DNA of 48,838 nucleotides from an uncultured Desulfovibrio sp. (GTDB taxonomy: Bacteria; Desulfobacterota; Desulfovibrionia; Desulfovibrionales; Desulfovibrionaceae): NCBI GenBank assembly GCA_949291675.1, contig CASEWR010000195.1:1-48838 (forward strand), in the 5' to 3' direction. The translations under genes and the position numbers were made by a program. The notes below the pieces were generated by a model. It saw only the letters and a list, made by a program, of their open reading frames with translations. It had not been told where the DNA came from and ran no database searches. The first letter of the stretch is position 1. Every line of letters starts with the position of its first letter. Of this stretch, positions 8,323 to 17,781 are shown piece after piece.

Positions 8323-11175
8323 TCAGCTGCGCTGCCGTTTGCCTGCAAGGCCGTTCAAGATGTAGTCCAGGCCGTCGTCGTACACGCTCCTGGTCTCCAT
8401 GGCTGTGCTGTCCAGCCCTTCGCGTTTGAGCCTGCGCGTTTCTGCCGCACGTGCCTTTGTCAGCTCCCCGTCACTGGTGACCAGGAGCTTTCTGATACGG
8501 GCAAGGCTGGTGCGCGGGTCACGGCGGGCACGTCCGAGAAGATCCGGAGAGCCTGCCACAGGACGCACATCCACAATCCATTCCGGACGCAGGATGGCGT
8601 AGTTGATGAGCCTGCCGCCATTGGGGAACTTGCGGCCGAAGAAGAGGTTGGCAGCATCACGCAGCACAAGGCCATGACAGCTGGCATGGCGCGGGTCTGC
8701 AAAGAAGTCCTTCACGGCACTGGCAGACTCCAGCAGGGCTGTGTAATAGGTGCGCATGGGCCGTGTTTCCGTTTCTTCTTCCAGGCTGATGTGGGCATTG
8801 AGCTGCTGTATGTCATTGTTCTGCAGAAGATAGTGCAGGTAGACAATGTTCTGCTCAAAGGGATTGGCTGTCTGCTTCCACTGCCTGAAAACGGCATGCA
8901 CAGGGTAGACCACAGGCACAAAGAGCTTTTGTATGCTAAGCTCCCAGCCGCGCCGTATGGCAGCCTCGCGTATGGAGGCCAGGATGGGGCCTGCAGCCCT
9001 GGTGTCCTGAATGGCTGTGACATAGCCGGGGACCTGGAAGACGCCCTGGTCATTGCGCAGCGAGACAATGTGCCCCTGCAGGGTGTTCCAGGTATAGAAG
9101 TGCATGAAGTGCACTCTGCCTTCCGGACTGGTACCTGCGCCTTCGTCCCAGGGATTTTCCCCCACAGTGCCCACACCAATGCGGGAGGGAATCACGGCAT
9201 CAGCATCGGCATCAGCATCATCGTCAGCATCGTCGTCAGCAGCTTCGTCCACCCCGAACTCACTGCCGGCCTCTGCTGCAGGCTGTGTGGCCTGAGCGGC
9301 CTCAGGGGCAGCAGCTGCCGCACCATCCGCAGGAGCCTCGGGAGCAGTCTGCAGCCGGCCTTCAACAGGGGCGACATCGTGAGCGACATCCTGTGCGATA
9401 TCCTGGGCGACGTCCTGAGCGGCATCCTGAACGGCATCCGGGGCAGGCTGCTCTTCCTGCGCAGGGGCGCTGGCAGTTTTGCCGGCCCCGGCAGTCCTGG
9501 TGGATCTGGCAGCCTTTGCTGTTCTGCCAGTCTTTGCTGCCCTGGCTGGCGCCGCTTCCGGCGTGTCAGCAGCTTCGGTAGCATCGTCCGTGCTGGCAGC
9601 ACTGCTGGCACTGCCTGCGGGGGCTGGCATGCCCTGGGCTGGGACCTGCCCGGCTGCCAGCTCATCTGTCAGCTCAGCTGCCTGAGCCACAGCCAGTGCA
9701 GCCTCTGCGCGGGCCTCCTGCAGAATACCGTCCAGAGCACCCTCTTCAGCAGCGTCACGGGCATGACGGCGCTTCCCGTCCTCTGCCCGGCCATTCTCAG
9801 CGTCGTCCGAAGCTGCGTCGCCCTGTCCAGGCGCACTGGCAGCATGCCTGCCCCAGTCTTCGGCCTGGCTGTCAGCCCTGCCTTCAGCCTGCGGCGCCTC
9901 ATCTGCCAGAGCTTCCAGCCAGGCAGTGGGGTGCACCTCAGCGGGCTCCTCCTCAGCAGCCCCTGCGTCCAGAGCGGCTTCCAGAGAGGTCTTCAGAGAG
10001 GCTTTCAGCGCCCTTTCCCGGGCCCTTTCCCGAGGCCTTTTTGCGGCCTCTTCAGGGGCAGTGTCCGCCGCTGCAGCGGCCTCGGCAGCCTGTGCGGCCT
10101 CAGTCTTCCTGGTCCGGGCCTGTGTGTCAGTGTCGGCTGCAGTTTCGGCCACTGTTCCGGCTTCTGTCACTGCATCGCTCCCCGTCTCTTCCCCGATCAG
10201 GGCAGAGGGGGCAGACATGGCCTGCACCTGCTGGTCAGGCAGATTGGGCTGGTCGGGCAGGGGGGCAGGAGCAGCCTGCATGGCTGCCGCATGCGCGTCG
10301 TCCACGCCGCCGGCGGTCTCCCGTTCTGCGGGTTCTGCAGCCTGGGCACGTCTGGAGCCTGGGGAGGGGAAGAAATTCTTCCTTGCCAGCTGTGCCTGCT
10401 CTGCTGCCCTTTGGGCATCGCGGCCAGCCTGAGCGGGTCTGGGGAAGACCAGGCCTGCCAGGGCCCTGGGGGACTTGGTGGCAGGCTCCATGGCCACCAG
10501 GCGCTCAATGGCCTGCTTTTTGGCCTCGGCTCTGGCTGCACGGGCAGCCGCCTGCTCCTTTTTGCGGGCAGCTGCCTTTTCGGCACGGGAAGAGGCAGCC
10601 TTGTCCTCGCGCTTTGCGCCGGACTTGCGTTCCTTTTGTTCCCTGGCGTCCTTATGGTCTCTTGCTTCCTTCTGCTCTCTGGCTTCCTTACGGGACCTGG
10701 AGGTCTTGCCGGAATCTCTGGCGGCACTGGCTGCACTGGCTGCCTTGCGGGAGGCCTTGCCACTCGCGCCTGTGTCCTTAACTGCATCCTTGCCGGCATC
10801 CTTGCCGCCCTTCGCAGCCTTCGCGCTCTCCTTTGCCTTTTTGGCAGCCTTCTTTGCCCTTCTGGCCGGCAGCTTGAAGGTCACTTCGCGCCTGCCGAAT
10901 TCCTTGTTGGGCTCTGGCGTGGCGTCCCTGTCATCAGGCAGCTCATCGCCGTCACGCAGGGTGCGGAAGGAGACAATCTGCTTGCTCAAATCAAACGGAT
11001 CAACGCCCCCGAAGGGATCGTATCCTCCGGAAGAGTCCTCATAGTCCTCTTCGCCGTCCTCGCGCCTTGCCTTGCGCACCTTGATGGCAGGCGGCTGCTT
11101 CTCCCCCACAGGCAGGACAAAAGCTTCGTCTACGCCTTCGTCATTCACCTTGTACGGGCTCTTGCGAATCGCCAT
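8323..11175 (-). CDS. unrecognised 950-aa protein with large low-complexity centre
   Basis: Not recognised. The N-terminal ~110 residues are moderately conserved-looking (MAIRKSPYKVNDEG, YDPFGGVDPFDLSKQIVSFRTL). Residues ~110-230 are Lys/Ala/Arg/Glu-rich with KEAREQKEARDHK-type repeats, ~230-650 are Ala/Glu/Gln-rich and probably disordered, and an Asp/Ala tract (DDDADDDADADADA, near 650) leads into a C-terminal domain of about 285 residues (HFMHFYTWNTLQGHIVSLR onward) that has normal globular composition with many aromatics. The ATG has GGAGGAAAGACGAT directly upstream, an excellent ribosome-binding site. It follows the 450-aa gene on the same strand after 252 bases, and the pair probably works together. 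There is no signal peptide or membrane segment, so it is likely cytoplasmic. Confidence 0.8.
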   Translation of the reverse strand: MAIRKSPYKVNDEGVDEAFVLPVGEKQPPAIKVRKARREDGEEDYEDSSGGYDPFGGVDPFDLSKQIVSFRTLRDGDELPDDRDATPEPNKEFGRREVTFKLPARRAKKAAKKAKESAKAAKGGKDAGKDAVKDTGASGKASRKAASAASAARDSGKTSRSRKEAREQKEARDHKDAREQKERKSGAKREDKAASSRAEKAAARKKEQAAARAARAEAKKQAIERLVAMEPATKSPRALAGLVFPRPAQAGRDAQRAAEQAQLARKNFFPSPGSRRAQAAEPAERETAGGVDDAHAAAMQAAPAPLPDQPNLPDQQVQAMSAPSALIGEETGSDAVTEAGTVAETAADTDTQARTRKTEAAQAAEAAAAADTAPEEAAKRPRERARERALKASLKTSLEAALDAGAAEEEPAEVHPTAWLEALADEAPQAEGRADSQAEDWGRHAASAPGQGDAASDDAENGRAEDGKRRHARDAAEEGALDGILQEARAEAALAVAQAAELTDELAAGQVPAQGMPAPAGSASSAASTDDATEAADTPEAAPARAAKTGRTAKAARSTRTAGAGKTASAPAQEEQPAPDAVQDAAQDVAQDIAQDVAHDVAPVEGRLQTAPEAPADGAAAAAPEAAQATQPAAEAGSEFGVDEAADDDADDDADADADAVIPSRIGVGTVGENPWDEGAGTSPEGRVHFMHFYTWNTLQGHIVSLRNDQGVFQVPGYVTAIQDTRAAGPILASIREAAIRRGWELSIQKLFVPVVYPVHAVFRQWKQTANPFEQNIVYLHYLLQNNDIQQLNAHISLEEETETRPMRTYYTALLESASAVKDFFADPRHASCHGLVLRDAANLFFGRKFPNGGRLINYAILRPEWIVDVRPVAGSPDLLGRARRDPRTSLARIRKLLVTSDGELTKARAAETRRLKREGLDSTAMETRSVYDDGLDYILNGLAGKRQRS

Positions 11176-11427
11176 ATCGTCTTTCCTCCGCGCGTTCAGC
11201 GTGGTTTTTTTCGTCTCTGCTGCGCTTTTCTGCGCTCAGGTCCGGGTGCCGGCCTGGCCATGAGGCCATATGAGGCCATGCGACCGTCTTCCCCGAAACC
11301 CTGGTGTGTGAGACCCTGCTGTTCGAGTGTCCTGAGAGATCGTGCTGAAGATCCAGCTGTGCGCTCTCGTCTGAAATCCTGCTCCAGGCTCCGTCCGGGC
11401 AATGTCCGGGCCGTGTCCCGGCAATGT

Positions 11428-12780
11428 CTAAGATACCTTGCTTTCTTCCTTCTTCCCGGAGGGCGGTTCCTGCCAGGTGACCTCCATGTCCTCGTCCACG
11501 CTGATCTCGCCTGCGCGGATCATGTCAATGAGGTCCCCGGGCTCAGCCTTTGCCGCATCAGGAACGCCCCAGGAGATGAAGCCGGAGCCGGCTGGCTTGC
11601 GCGTCTTGCGCGCAGCTCCCTTTTCCCGCGACTTGCGCGGGGTGAGGCTCCAGGTCTTCTGGGCAAAGACCTCGCCCAGATTTTCAAAGCCCCTGTTGGT
11701 GGCTTCGTCATTGAGCAGGTCCAGAAAATCCAGAAAGCCTTCCTTACCTCTGCGCTCGCTCATCATGCGCACAATCCAGGCCAGGCGCAGCACGTTGGCA
11801 GTGGGCTCGGTTCTGGCAGTCTTGTACTGGGCTGTGGTCTGCACACCAAGGCCCAGCAGGAGCACGCCGTTGATTCTGTTGGCAACAATGGAGGTCAGCA
11901 CATCGTTCTTCCAGGCCTCCTCGCCCGCGAACACTGTCTGCTGCTCAGCCTGCTCCGTGTCAGTACTGAGCATGAACTGTTGTGTGCACCAGACCACCAG
12001 CCAGTCCAGCCAGCTGGCCAGACAGGGCATCTGCGGCAGCTGCTGGGGAATGCGCCAGCCCGCCACAGCGCGGGCGAGCAGGGGGATGGTGGGCGATTTG
12101 TAGACGGTCTTGACCAGGGCGCGCAGGTTGAAGAGCCACTGCCAGTCCGTAAAGCCCCACAGGGACATGGTCTGGCGCTCGTGCAGGGCTGTGGTGTCCT
12201 CATAGGAGATCTTGTCTTCCCTGCGGTCATAGACGCTGCGCGAGGGCGGCATGTTCCTGCGCATGAGCTCAGGGTCCTTCCAGGCATGGAACATGGGCCC
12301 CACACCAAGGAAGAGCCAGTCCAGGTTGTACCCCATGTCCACTGCCAGCCAGTGCAGGAACCAGAAGTCCATGCTGCCTGTGCTCATGCTGCGCACAAAG
12401 TGGGCCACGCACTCGCCAAGGGAGCGCCTGCGTATTCTGAAGGCAGGCAGCTCATTCTCGGGAACTGGTTTGGCAAGAGCACGTACTTCCTCGCGGACTT
12501 CAGGGCCGAAGACGCCGGCAAGCCAGGCATGTTCCTGCTGTTCCCTGGCCGTGGGAGTGTCACAGCGAAAGGTGTACTCCCTGCGGGTTCCGTAATTGCT
12601 CAGGTCCTGAATCAGGGTGAACATGCGTTCCTGCGTCTCGCGAAGGGTGGTGTCAAACTCCCCGAGGACGACATCGTCAGGCAGGGTCTCAAGGACGCCC
12701 TTGCGAATACCGGCATCCACACTCAGCCTCTGGGAGAGGCCTTCTGCCACCAGTGTGCGCGTCAAAATTCTACTCTGCAT
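11428..12780 (-). CDS. unrecognised 450-aa protein, partner of the 950-aa gene
   Basis: Not recognised. Composition is that of a soluble, largely helical globular protein with many Trp residues (for example MDFWFLHWLAVDMG, WGFTDWQWLFNLRAL, SWLDWLVVWCTQQF). The segment from about 365 to 415 (KTWSLTPRKSREKGAARKTRK) is basic and could bind nucleic acid; the C-terminus is acidic then Lys-rich. No catalytic motif is visible. The ATG is preceded by GGAAGAG. It is the upstream gene of a likely two-gene unit with the 950-aa protein; both are flanked by gene-poor DNA and lie between an exonuclease-fold gene and the tmRNA/recombinase region. What it does cannot be told from sequence alone. Confidence 0.75.
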   Translation of the reverse strand: MQSRILTRTLVAEGLSQRLSVDAGIRKGVLETLPDDVVLGEFDTTLRETQERMFTLIQDLSNYGTRREYTFRCDTPTAREQQEHAWLAGVFGPEVREEVRALAKPVPENELPAFRIRRRSLGECVAHFVRSMSTGSMDFWFLHWLAVDMGYNLDWLFLGVGPMFHAWKDPELMRRNMPPSRSVYDRREDKISYEDTTALHERQTMSLWGFTDWQWLFNLRALVKTVYKSPTIPLLARAVAGWRIPQQLPQMPCLASWLDWLVVWCTQQFMLSTDTEQAEQQTVFAGEEAWKNDVLTSIVANRINGVLLLGLGVQTTAQYKTARTEPTANVLRLAWIVRMMSERRGKEGFLDFLDLLNDEATNRGFENLGEVFAQKTWSLTPRKSREKGAARKTRKPAGSGFISWGVPDAAKAEPGDLIDMIRAGEISVDEDMEVTWQEPPSGKKEESKVS

Positions 12781-14799
12781 ACTCTTCCGGGGTCTCTTTT
12801 TGTCTTCCTGTACTGTGGCCGACAGGCACTAAAGAGCAGTCAAATGCCTATTTTTTCTTTCCTTGTACCACAAGGTCTGCTGTACCCGGGCCCCGGGGGC
12901 CAGAGAAACACATCTGTAAGAAACACATCTTGAACGCAGGGCTAACGTAACGCGTCTGCGTCATGCGCCTGCTGACAGGCTGCCTGCAGCCGGCCCTGCA
13001 GGCAGGGAGAGCCAGAGAGAGCCAGGGGACGAGCGCAAGACAGACGGCGTGTCAGACAAACAGACGGCATGTGTCGTCTCAGCGTCCTGCGCCGGTGTTG
13101 TCCTGGTGCGGGACGCTCTGTCCCGACACCTGCTCCTTCTCCCCCTCCTTCCAGCATGCCGAGCATGCCACAGGCGTTATGCAAGGTTCCAAGACAGGTT
13201 TCTGACGGATTTCAGCAGTTGCCAGGTCTTTGCCTGCAAGAGTGCAGACACAAGGCCATTCCTCCAACACATGATGGAACCATGGCGCCAGACGTGCCCT
13301 GCCTGTGCCCCACCGGAAATGCACCGGAGAGCCGCACAGGATTCACAAGGACACTGCCCCGGCAGTGCCGGACACAGTCCCTGATGAACTGGTGCTGCAC
13401 GGAACATGCTGTTGTCCAGTACTGTTGACCATGATTCCGGACAGCATGTCAGACCAGGCGGGCGGGTGCGAACACCGTACCAGCATGCCGGAAACGGACA
13501 TGCTGCACCAGGTATGACCTTCTGCTGTCAGCAAGCTGCCACACAAACAGTGTACAGCTTACGTCCAGGAGACTGCAGGCATGGGCTGGTGACAAGACAC
13601 TGCGCCCTGGCACTGCAAGTTTCACTGTAACGTGATGTATTTTCCTGGCGAAAGCCTGTCATGTCAAGAGGCGCACAGGCTGCAGGCTGAAATTTTTCCC
13701 GTTTTCCGGGAAAATTTGCCCGGAAGGTTGCCTGGAAGTTTCCTGCAGGGCCTGTCTTCAGCCGGACCTGCACAGAGACTGGTCTGCCGATTTTTTTTGG
13801 GGAAAGCCGGGCACCGCACTGCCCGCACTCCCTGTCAGGCAGCGCAAGTTTCTGCAGACATTGCTTTTTTGCATGCCTGGCCACACAGTCCTGCACCATC
13901 GGGCCGGGCTGCACATGGCTTTGCAGGCAGTGCCGAGCCAGGGGCAGGTGACAAGGGGTGACGCCTGCTCCAATGCGGAAACAGATGGGGAACAACAGGG
14001 CAGGGGAAACACACAAGTGTTTGCCGCTCAGCCAGGGGGATGCGCGTGAGAGCGGCCCCGGGACGAGGTTTTTTGCGTTTCCTGTCATCTTTTTGCCCTG
14101 CACTTTTTGGACTTTGCCTCTGGCATTCGCATTTTTTTTTGCAGGCCATGTTGTGCACCATGCTGCAGGCCATGGCGCATGTCCGGGCACAGGCCCTGGC
14201 GCAGGTCGGGGCCCACGTTTGTGTTTGGTCGCACGCCGGACTGTCCTCTTGTCTGCATGCTGAGGGCAGCAATGTCTGCGCCAGGGCCTCGGACGTTGTT
14301 CGCTCGAAACCCTTTGTTTGGCAGCGTGTGGCAGCGGGCGAGCTGTAGCCAGTGTTTGGCACGGTTCTTGCTTATCTTTTTCTGCCCGCGACACAACGTC
14401 ATGCACAACGTCATGTGCTTCGTCACGGGCAGGGTCACGGACAGCCGGCAGCCTTGCCGACTGCCCGGTCCGGGACGTGCAGTCAGCCTGCACAGGAGAA
14501 TTATTCTAACTAATGGAAAATACTCAACTTTTACAGTTCTTGTCCGCTCTTTTTGCCCTGTACGGCATCCTTTCTGCATGCTGTGCAGACAAAAAATTTT
14601 TCCGGTCTGCGGAACATGTCATGGTGCATGTTTCTTCTGGATCAATGATTCCGGGAGTTTGCAGCAGGAATACGAGATCAAAAAATTTTTTCTACCAAAA
14701 TGTCAAAATCTGTAAGCAGGGATGGAACAGGAGCTTGCAGGTTTTTTGAAATTTCGTGTCGATTTGACACGGTGTTGTCCCCATTCCTATACATTCAGT
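12781..14799. other. gene-free stretch, 2.0 kb
   Basis: Open frames exist on both strands but have Cys/His/Pro-rich, non-protein-like composition and no ribosome-binding sites. One hairpin with an A/T-rich stem (AAATTTTTCCCG ... CGGGAAAATTT, 13690-13717) stands out. The right end from about 14510 becomes AT-richer, consistent with a promoter for the gene at 14800. Confidence 0.6.
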
Positions 14800-15633
14800 A
14801 TGAACAGATATCGACTTTTCTGTACTGCCCAGGCGGAGTTCGCGGGGTATGGGAAGAAGAGCGTAGTCCTTGTCCCGGCTCTTCTGTTCATATGTCTCGT
14901 CTTTGTCTCCTGGCTGCCCATCCTGAGCAGCCGGAGCGGGAACGCGATTCTGCCTGTTTTCGAGTCTGCCCCTGTCAGTGACTATGCTGTCTCTGACGAC
15001 GGCGAAGACTCGGATGGCACTGTCAGTGGCCTGTTCCCCCAGCGGGAACATCTGTCATCCTTTTCAGCTGCCCTGGAGGCAATAAAGGCAGCAACAGCCC
15101 CTGCACTTGACCTGCCAGCGTGGGTCATTGCGGAATGGTACGGCGGCAAAGCCATGGACACCAGTGAGCTGCGCCGTACCCTGAAGTATGTCACCAGAAC
15201 CCTGTATCCCGACGGCAGGTGGAGCACAAACGGTGTTCTCAACCTCCTGCTGGAAACCGCCGCAGTGGAAACAGCCATGGGTGAGATAGTTCGCCAGAAG
15301 AACGGCCCGGCGCTCTCGGTCTGGCAGATTCTCGGTTTTAACTTCGAGTATATTCGCGAGTACTTTGGCAAGAGAGACCCCGAACTTCTGGAAAGGGCAA
15401 TGTCATTTTACAATCACCAGCAGAGTGAGGACTGGAATCGTATTCACAATATCCCCTGGACTGCAGCCATGAGCCTTTTGTTTTACGAAAAGGCCACCCA
15501 GGGACGATTTATGTCACGGCTTGATTCTCTGGACTCCAGAGGCAGGCTCTGGAAGCAGATCTACAACACGCGGCTCGGCAAGGGTACTGTCAAACGGTAC
15601 AAGCAGCGTGCTCTGGAGTATGTCCATCGCTGA
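14800..15633 (+). CDS. membrane-anchored protein with possible lysozyme-like domain
   Basis: 277 aa. A short cytoplasmic N-terminus is followed by one strong transmembrane segment (about 21-41, SVVLVPALLFICLVFVSWLP), a Ser/Asp-rich linker (to about 85) and a C-terminal domain of about 180 residues predicted to lie outside the membrane. That domain has LLETAAVETAMGE (E152/E157), then NGPALSVWQILGF; the order Glu-x-x-x-G followed by GPAL-x-x-Q recalls phage and bacterial lysozyme/transglycosylase-like folds in which the Glu is catalytic. This is inference from motif spacing only. Start choice is uncertain: neither ATG 14800 nor ATG 14722 has a good Shine-Dalgarno; 14800 is preferred because it places the transmembrane segment near the N-terminus. 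Transcription ends at the terminator 15793-15816. Confidence 0.65.
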   Translation: MNRYRLFCTAQAEFAGYGKKSVVLVPALLFICLVFVSWLPILSSRSGNAILPVFESAPVSDYAVSDDGEDSDGTVSGLFPQREHLSSFSAALEAIKAATAPALDLPAWVIAEWYGGKAMDTSELRRTLKYVTRTLYPDGRWSTNGVLNLLLETAAVETAMGEIVRQKNGPALSVWQILGFNFEYIREYFGKRDPELLERAMSFYNHQQSEDWNRIHNIPWTAAMSLLFYEKATQGRFMSRLDSLDSRGRLWKQIYNTRLGKGTVKRYKQRALEYVHR

Positions 15634-15792
15634 ACCAGGCTGGAAACCGGCCTGAAGACATGATCGCACCTGAGAGCATCAGATCCTGCATCTGATCCCG
15701 CAAGACCCGGGCCAAACATCAGGCAGAACATCAGGCCGGACAGACGCCATTCCGTCCTTCTTCGTGCGCACGACCATCTGCGCATGCTTTCA

Positions 15793-15816
15793 GGCGCACC
15801 CCAGGGTGCGCCTTTT
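15793..15816 (+). terminator. rho-independent terminator
   Basis: GGCGCACC / GGTGCGCC, perfect 8-bp stem, 4-base loop, followed by TTTT; 160 bases after the stop of the membrane-anchored protein gene. Confidence 0.75.
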
Positions 15817-16017
15817 GCCATTCTCCCATATTCCCTGCCTGCAGCGGGCCGTGCCTGCCAGGCAGACGGGCCCGGGATATGGGGCAGGGCGAGCGGAGCT
15901 TCCCCAGGAGTCAGGACGTCACGGCGTCCCGGGCAGCTCTTCTGTACCGCTCCTGTGTCAAAAGTAAGCAGCGGCCTGGTTTTGCCGTCTTTTTTCTGCA
16001 CAACGAAAAAAAAGTCC

Positions 16018-16046
16018 TTGCTTTTTTCACGGCAAGTACGTATCTT
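16018..16046 (+). promoter_or_regulatory. candidate sigma-70-type promoter for ssrA
   Basis: TTGCTT (16018-16023) and TATCTT (16041-16046) are separated by 17 bases and lie 16 bases before the mature 5' end of tmRNA. Confidence 0.5.
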
Positions 16047-16062
16047 CCAACCACTCCATCTT

Positions 16063-16448
16063 GGGGGCGCACTGGTTTCGACGGGGACGTGGAAGCCGGA
16101 GTAGCAGGTCGAGGCGCCGCTGGCCTCGTAAAAAGCGGCAAAAAAAGTAATTGCCAACGAAGACAACTACGCTTACGCTTGCGCTGCCTAGTGCAGTTCA
16201 GGCATAATGGCTGATATTTCAGCCAGGTCGGCATGGGTGACGCCCGATACCCTGTGACGGCCACGATTTATCGGGCTGGCAGGAGCATACGCCAACCGGT
16301 GCTTCAGCGAGGATTCGACGGCTGGCTGGTCCTTCCGGCGCCTGAGCGCCGGCAACCGGAAGGGCGAGATTGTAAAGACGTTCTAAACCTGTAGAAGCTT
16401 TGCGTGGAACCTTCTCGGACGGGAGTTCGACTCTCCCCGCCTCCACCA
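16063..16448 (+). ncRNA. ssrA: transfer-messenger RNA (tmRNA)
   Basis: 386 nt including the encoded CCA. The 5' GGGGGCG pairs with CGCCTCC before A-CCA at the 3' end, and pair 3 is the G-U wobble that alanyl-tRNA synthetase needs. The conserved 5' block CTGGTTTCGACGGG and the T-arm GAGTTCGACTC are present. The tag reading frame runs from resume codon GCC at 16153 to TAG at 16189-16191 and encodes ANEDNYAYACAA. This RNA with SmpB rescues ribosomes stalled on broken mRNAs and tags the product for proteolysis. The tag ends in CAA instead of the usual LAA/VAA. A promoter precedes it and a strong terminator follows at 16641-16675. Its 3' end is a frequent target of tyrosine recombinases, and one such gene lies 1.3 kb downstream. 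Confidence 0.97.
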
Positions 16449-17781
16449 ACAGGAACACAGCAGGGGTGCCCCGGGCTGAAACTCAGCCCCAGCCCCCTTG
16501 ACAATAGCATAGATTTCGCTCTCTGACGGTGCTGTGCCGGCCTGTGCCATGGCAGCACCGCGGTCTTGAGCAGTAATGGTCCCTGACAGATGCATTGGTT
16601 GTAATTCTGAAAAGGCTTTTTCTGCAATGTCAGGGAGTTCGGGCCTTGTGAATGTTCACAGGGCCCATTTTTTTTACCCCCAGCCTTTTGCCATGGCCAT
16701 TTGTCATGGCCCTGCACAGGCCCTGCACTGGCAGCCACACCCCCAACCCCCCTGCCTGAAGGCCTGGAAGAATGTGCCAGGGGGCCTTACTCCGCGCAGA
16801 CCCGCGCAGAGCCAGCAGCTCCGCGCAATGCCTTGATCCGTCGCGTACGAGAGCAGACGGCAGGCGTGCTGCGTCTCGTCTGTGGCGAGCCGCACGCGTC
16901 CTGTCTGCAGTATATGGGCCGCGCGCCATGCGCAAGGCTGCCCGGGGCGGCCAGCGCGGGCAGGTGACGGCCCTATCCCGACCAGAGACCGGACAGGCAC
17001 CGGGCAGAACGCAGCTGCCGAACATTGCGCTTCGGGCCGGGCTTCGGGTTGCGCGTCGGGCTGGAGCAGGGGCGTCACGCCGCTGACAGTGCCGGCACAA
17101 CTGGTATCCCGGGCGATCCTGTAAGGAGGCTTTGACAGCGTGCAGGCCGTCTTCACCAGTCTCCGAAACGTTACCTGCCTCACAGCCGCTTTCCTCCCAA
17201 GTGCTTGTCAGAGCAGACAAACATCCGTAGATCTGCGCAAAGAGTTTTGCGCTGACCTCCGGCTGGTCTTTGCCGGTCATTGCCGGTCTTTACAGACCGT
17301 TGCAGCGCTCTGCAGAGCTTTGCTGATGTTCGCCGGCCACAGGCAAACCATCAGCAGCCGGTCTTCAGCCTTTCCCAGATCACACACTCGCCCTGTCCAC
17401 GCAGATCACATCGTGTCCGGAAGGTGTCTTCTTCCGCCGTACGCGTTACGCCTGCTCAATGAACGCTGCTCCATGAACGCTGCTCCATGAACATGGTTCT
17501 TTCTGCCACTGTCCGGCAGTGTGCTCTTTCTGCGCCCTGCAAAAGGCCTTTGCCAGGCTGCACGGCAGCTGTTCTTCCTGCATGCGGGCATTCTTCCCCA
17601 GGGACAACCTCCTCCAGTCTTGCAGTGGGGAAGGGACTGCTGTCTGCGCCGCTGCACCTGGCGCGTCACTGTCTCCATGGGGGCATGAGTAAGGTCGCAC
17701 CCAAAACAGCACCCTGTTGTTTCGGGCCTTCACAAGCCTTCGGGCTGACCCCTTATCTCATCAACCTCATGGAGACTTTTC
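16449..17781. other. gene-free stretch between ssrA and the recombinase gene
   Basis: Contains the ssrA terminator. A 116-codon frame from GTG 17140 has AAGGAGG 10 bases upstream but encodes a Cys/Arg/Leu-rich sequence with internal near-repeats and no family resemblance; I do not call it. No copy of the tmRNA 3' end (possible attachment-site duplicate) was found here. Confidence 0.55.
16641..16675 (+). terminator. strong terminator of the ssrA transcript
   Basis: GGGCCTTGTGAA pairs with TTCACAGGGCCC (12 bp with one G-U) around a 2-base loop and is followed after one A by eight T residues. Confidence 0.85.

Larger units (their letters stand above)
15634..16062. other. spacer with terminator and tmRNA promoter
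   Basis: No gene seen. It contains the terminator of the upstream gene (15793-15816) and the likely ssrA promoter (16018-16046). Confidence 0.6.

Noticed and set aside
8290..12933. 1,547-codon open frame on the plus strand
   Set aside because: Antisense to the 450- and 950-aa genes; Cys/Leu/Ser-rich composition is what reverse translation of Ala/Glu-rich coding DNA gives; no ribosome-binding site.
13528..14493. 321-codon frame on the minus strand in the 12.8-14.8 kb spacer
   Set aside because: Composition is Cys/His/Pro/Arg-rich without hydrophobic core periodicity, no start signal, no family resemblance; treated as spacer.
17140..17490. 116-codon frame starting GTG with AAGGAGG 10 bases upstream
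   Set aside because: The product is Cys/Arg/Leu-rich and contains near-repeats of the DNA (TTTGCCGGTCATTGCCGG); no plausible protein domain, so the ribosome-binding site is probably fortuitous.
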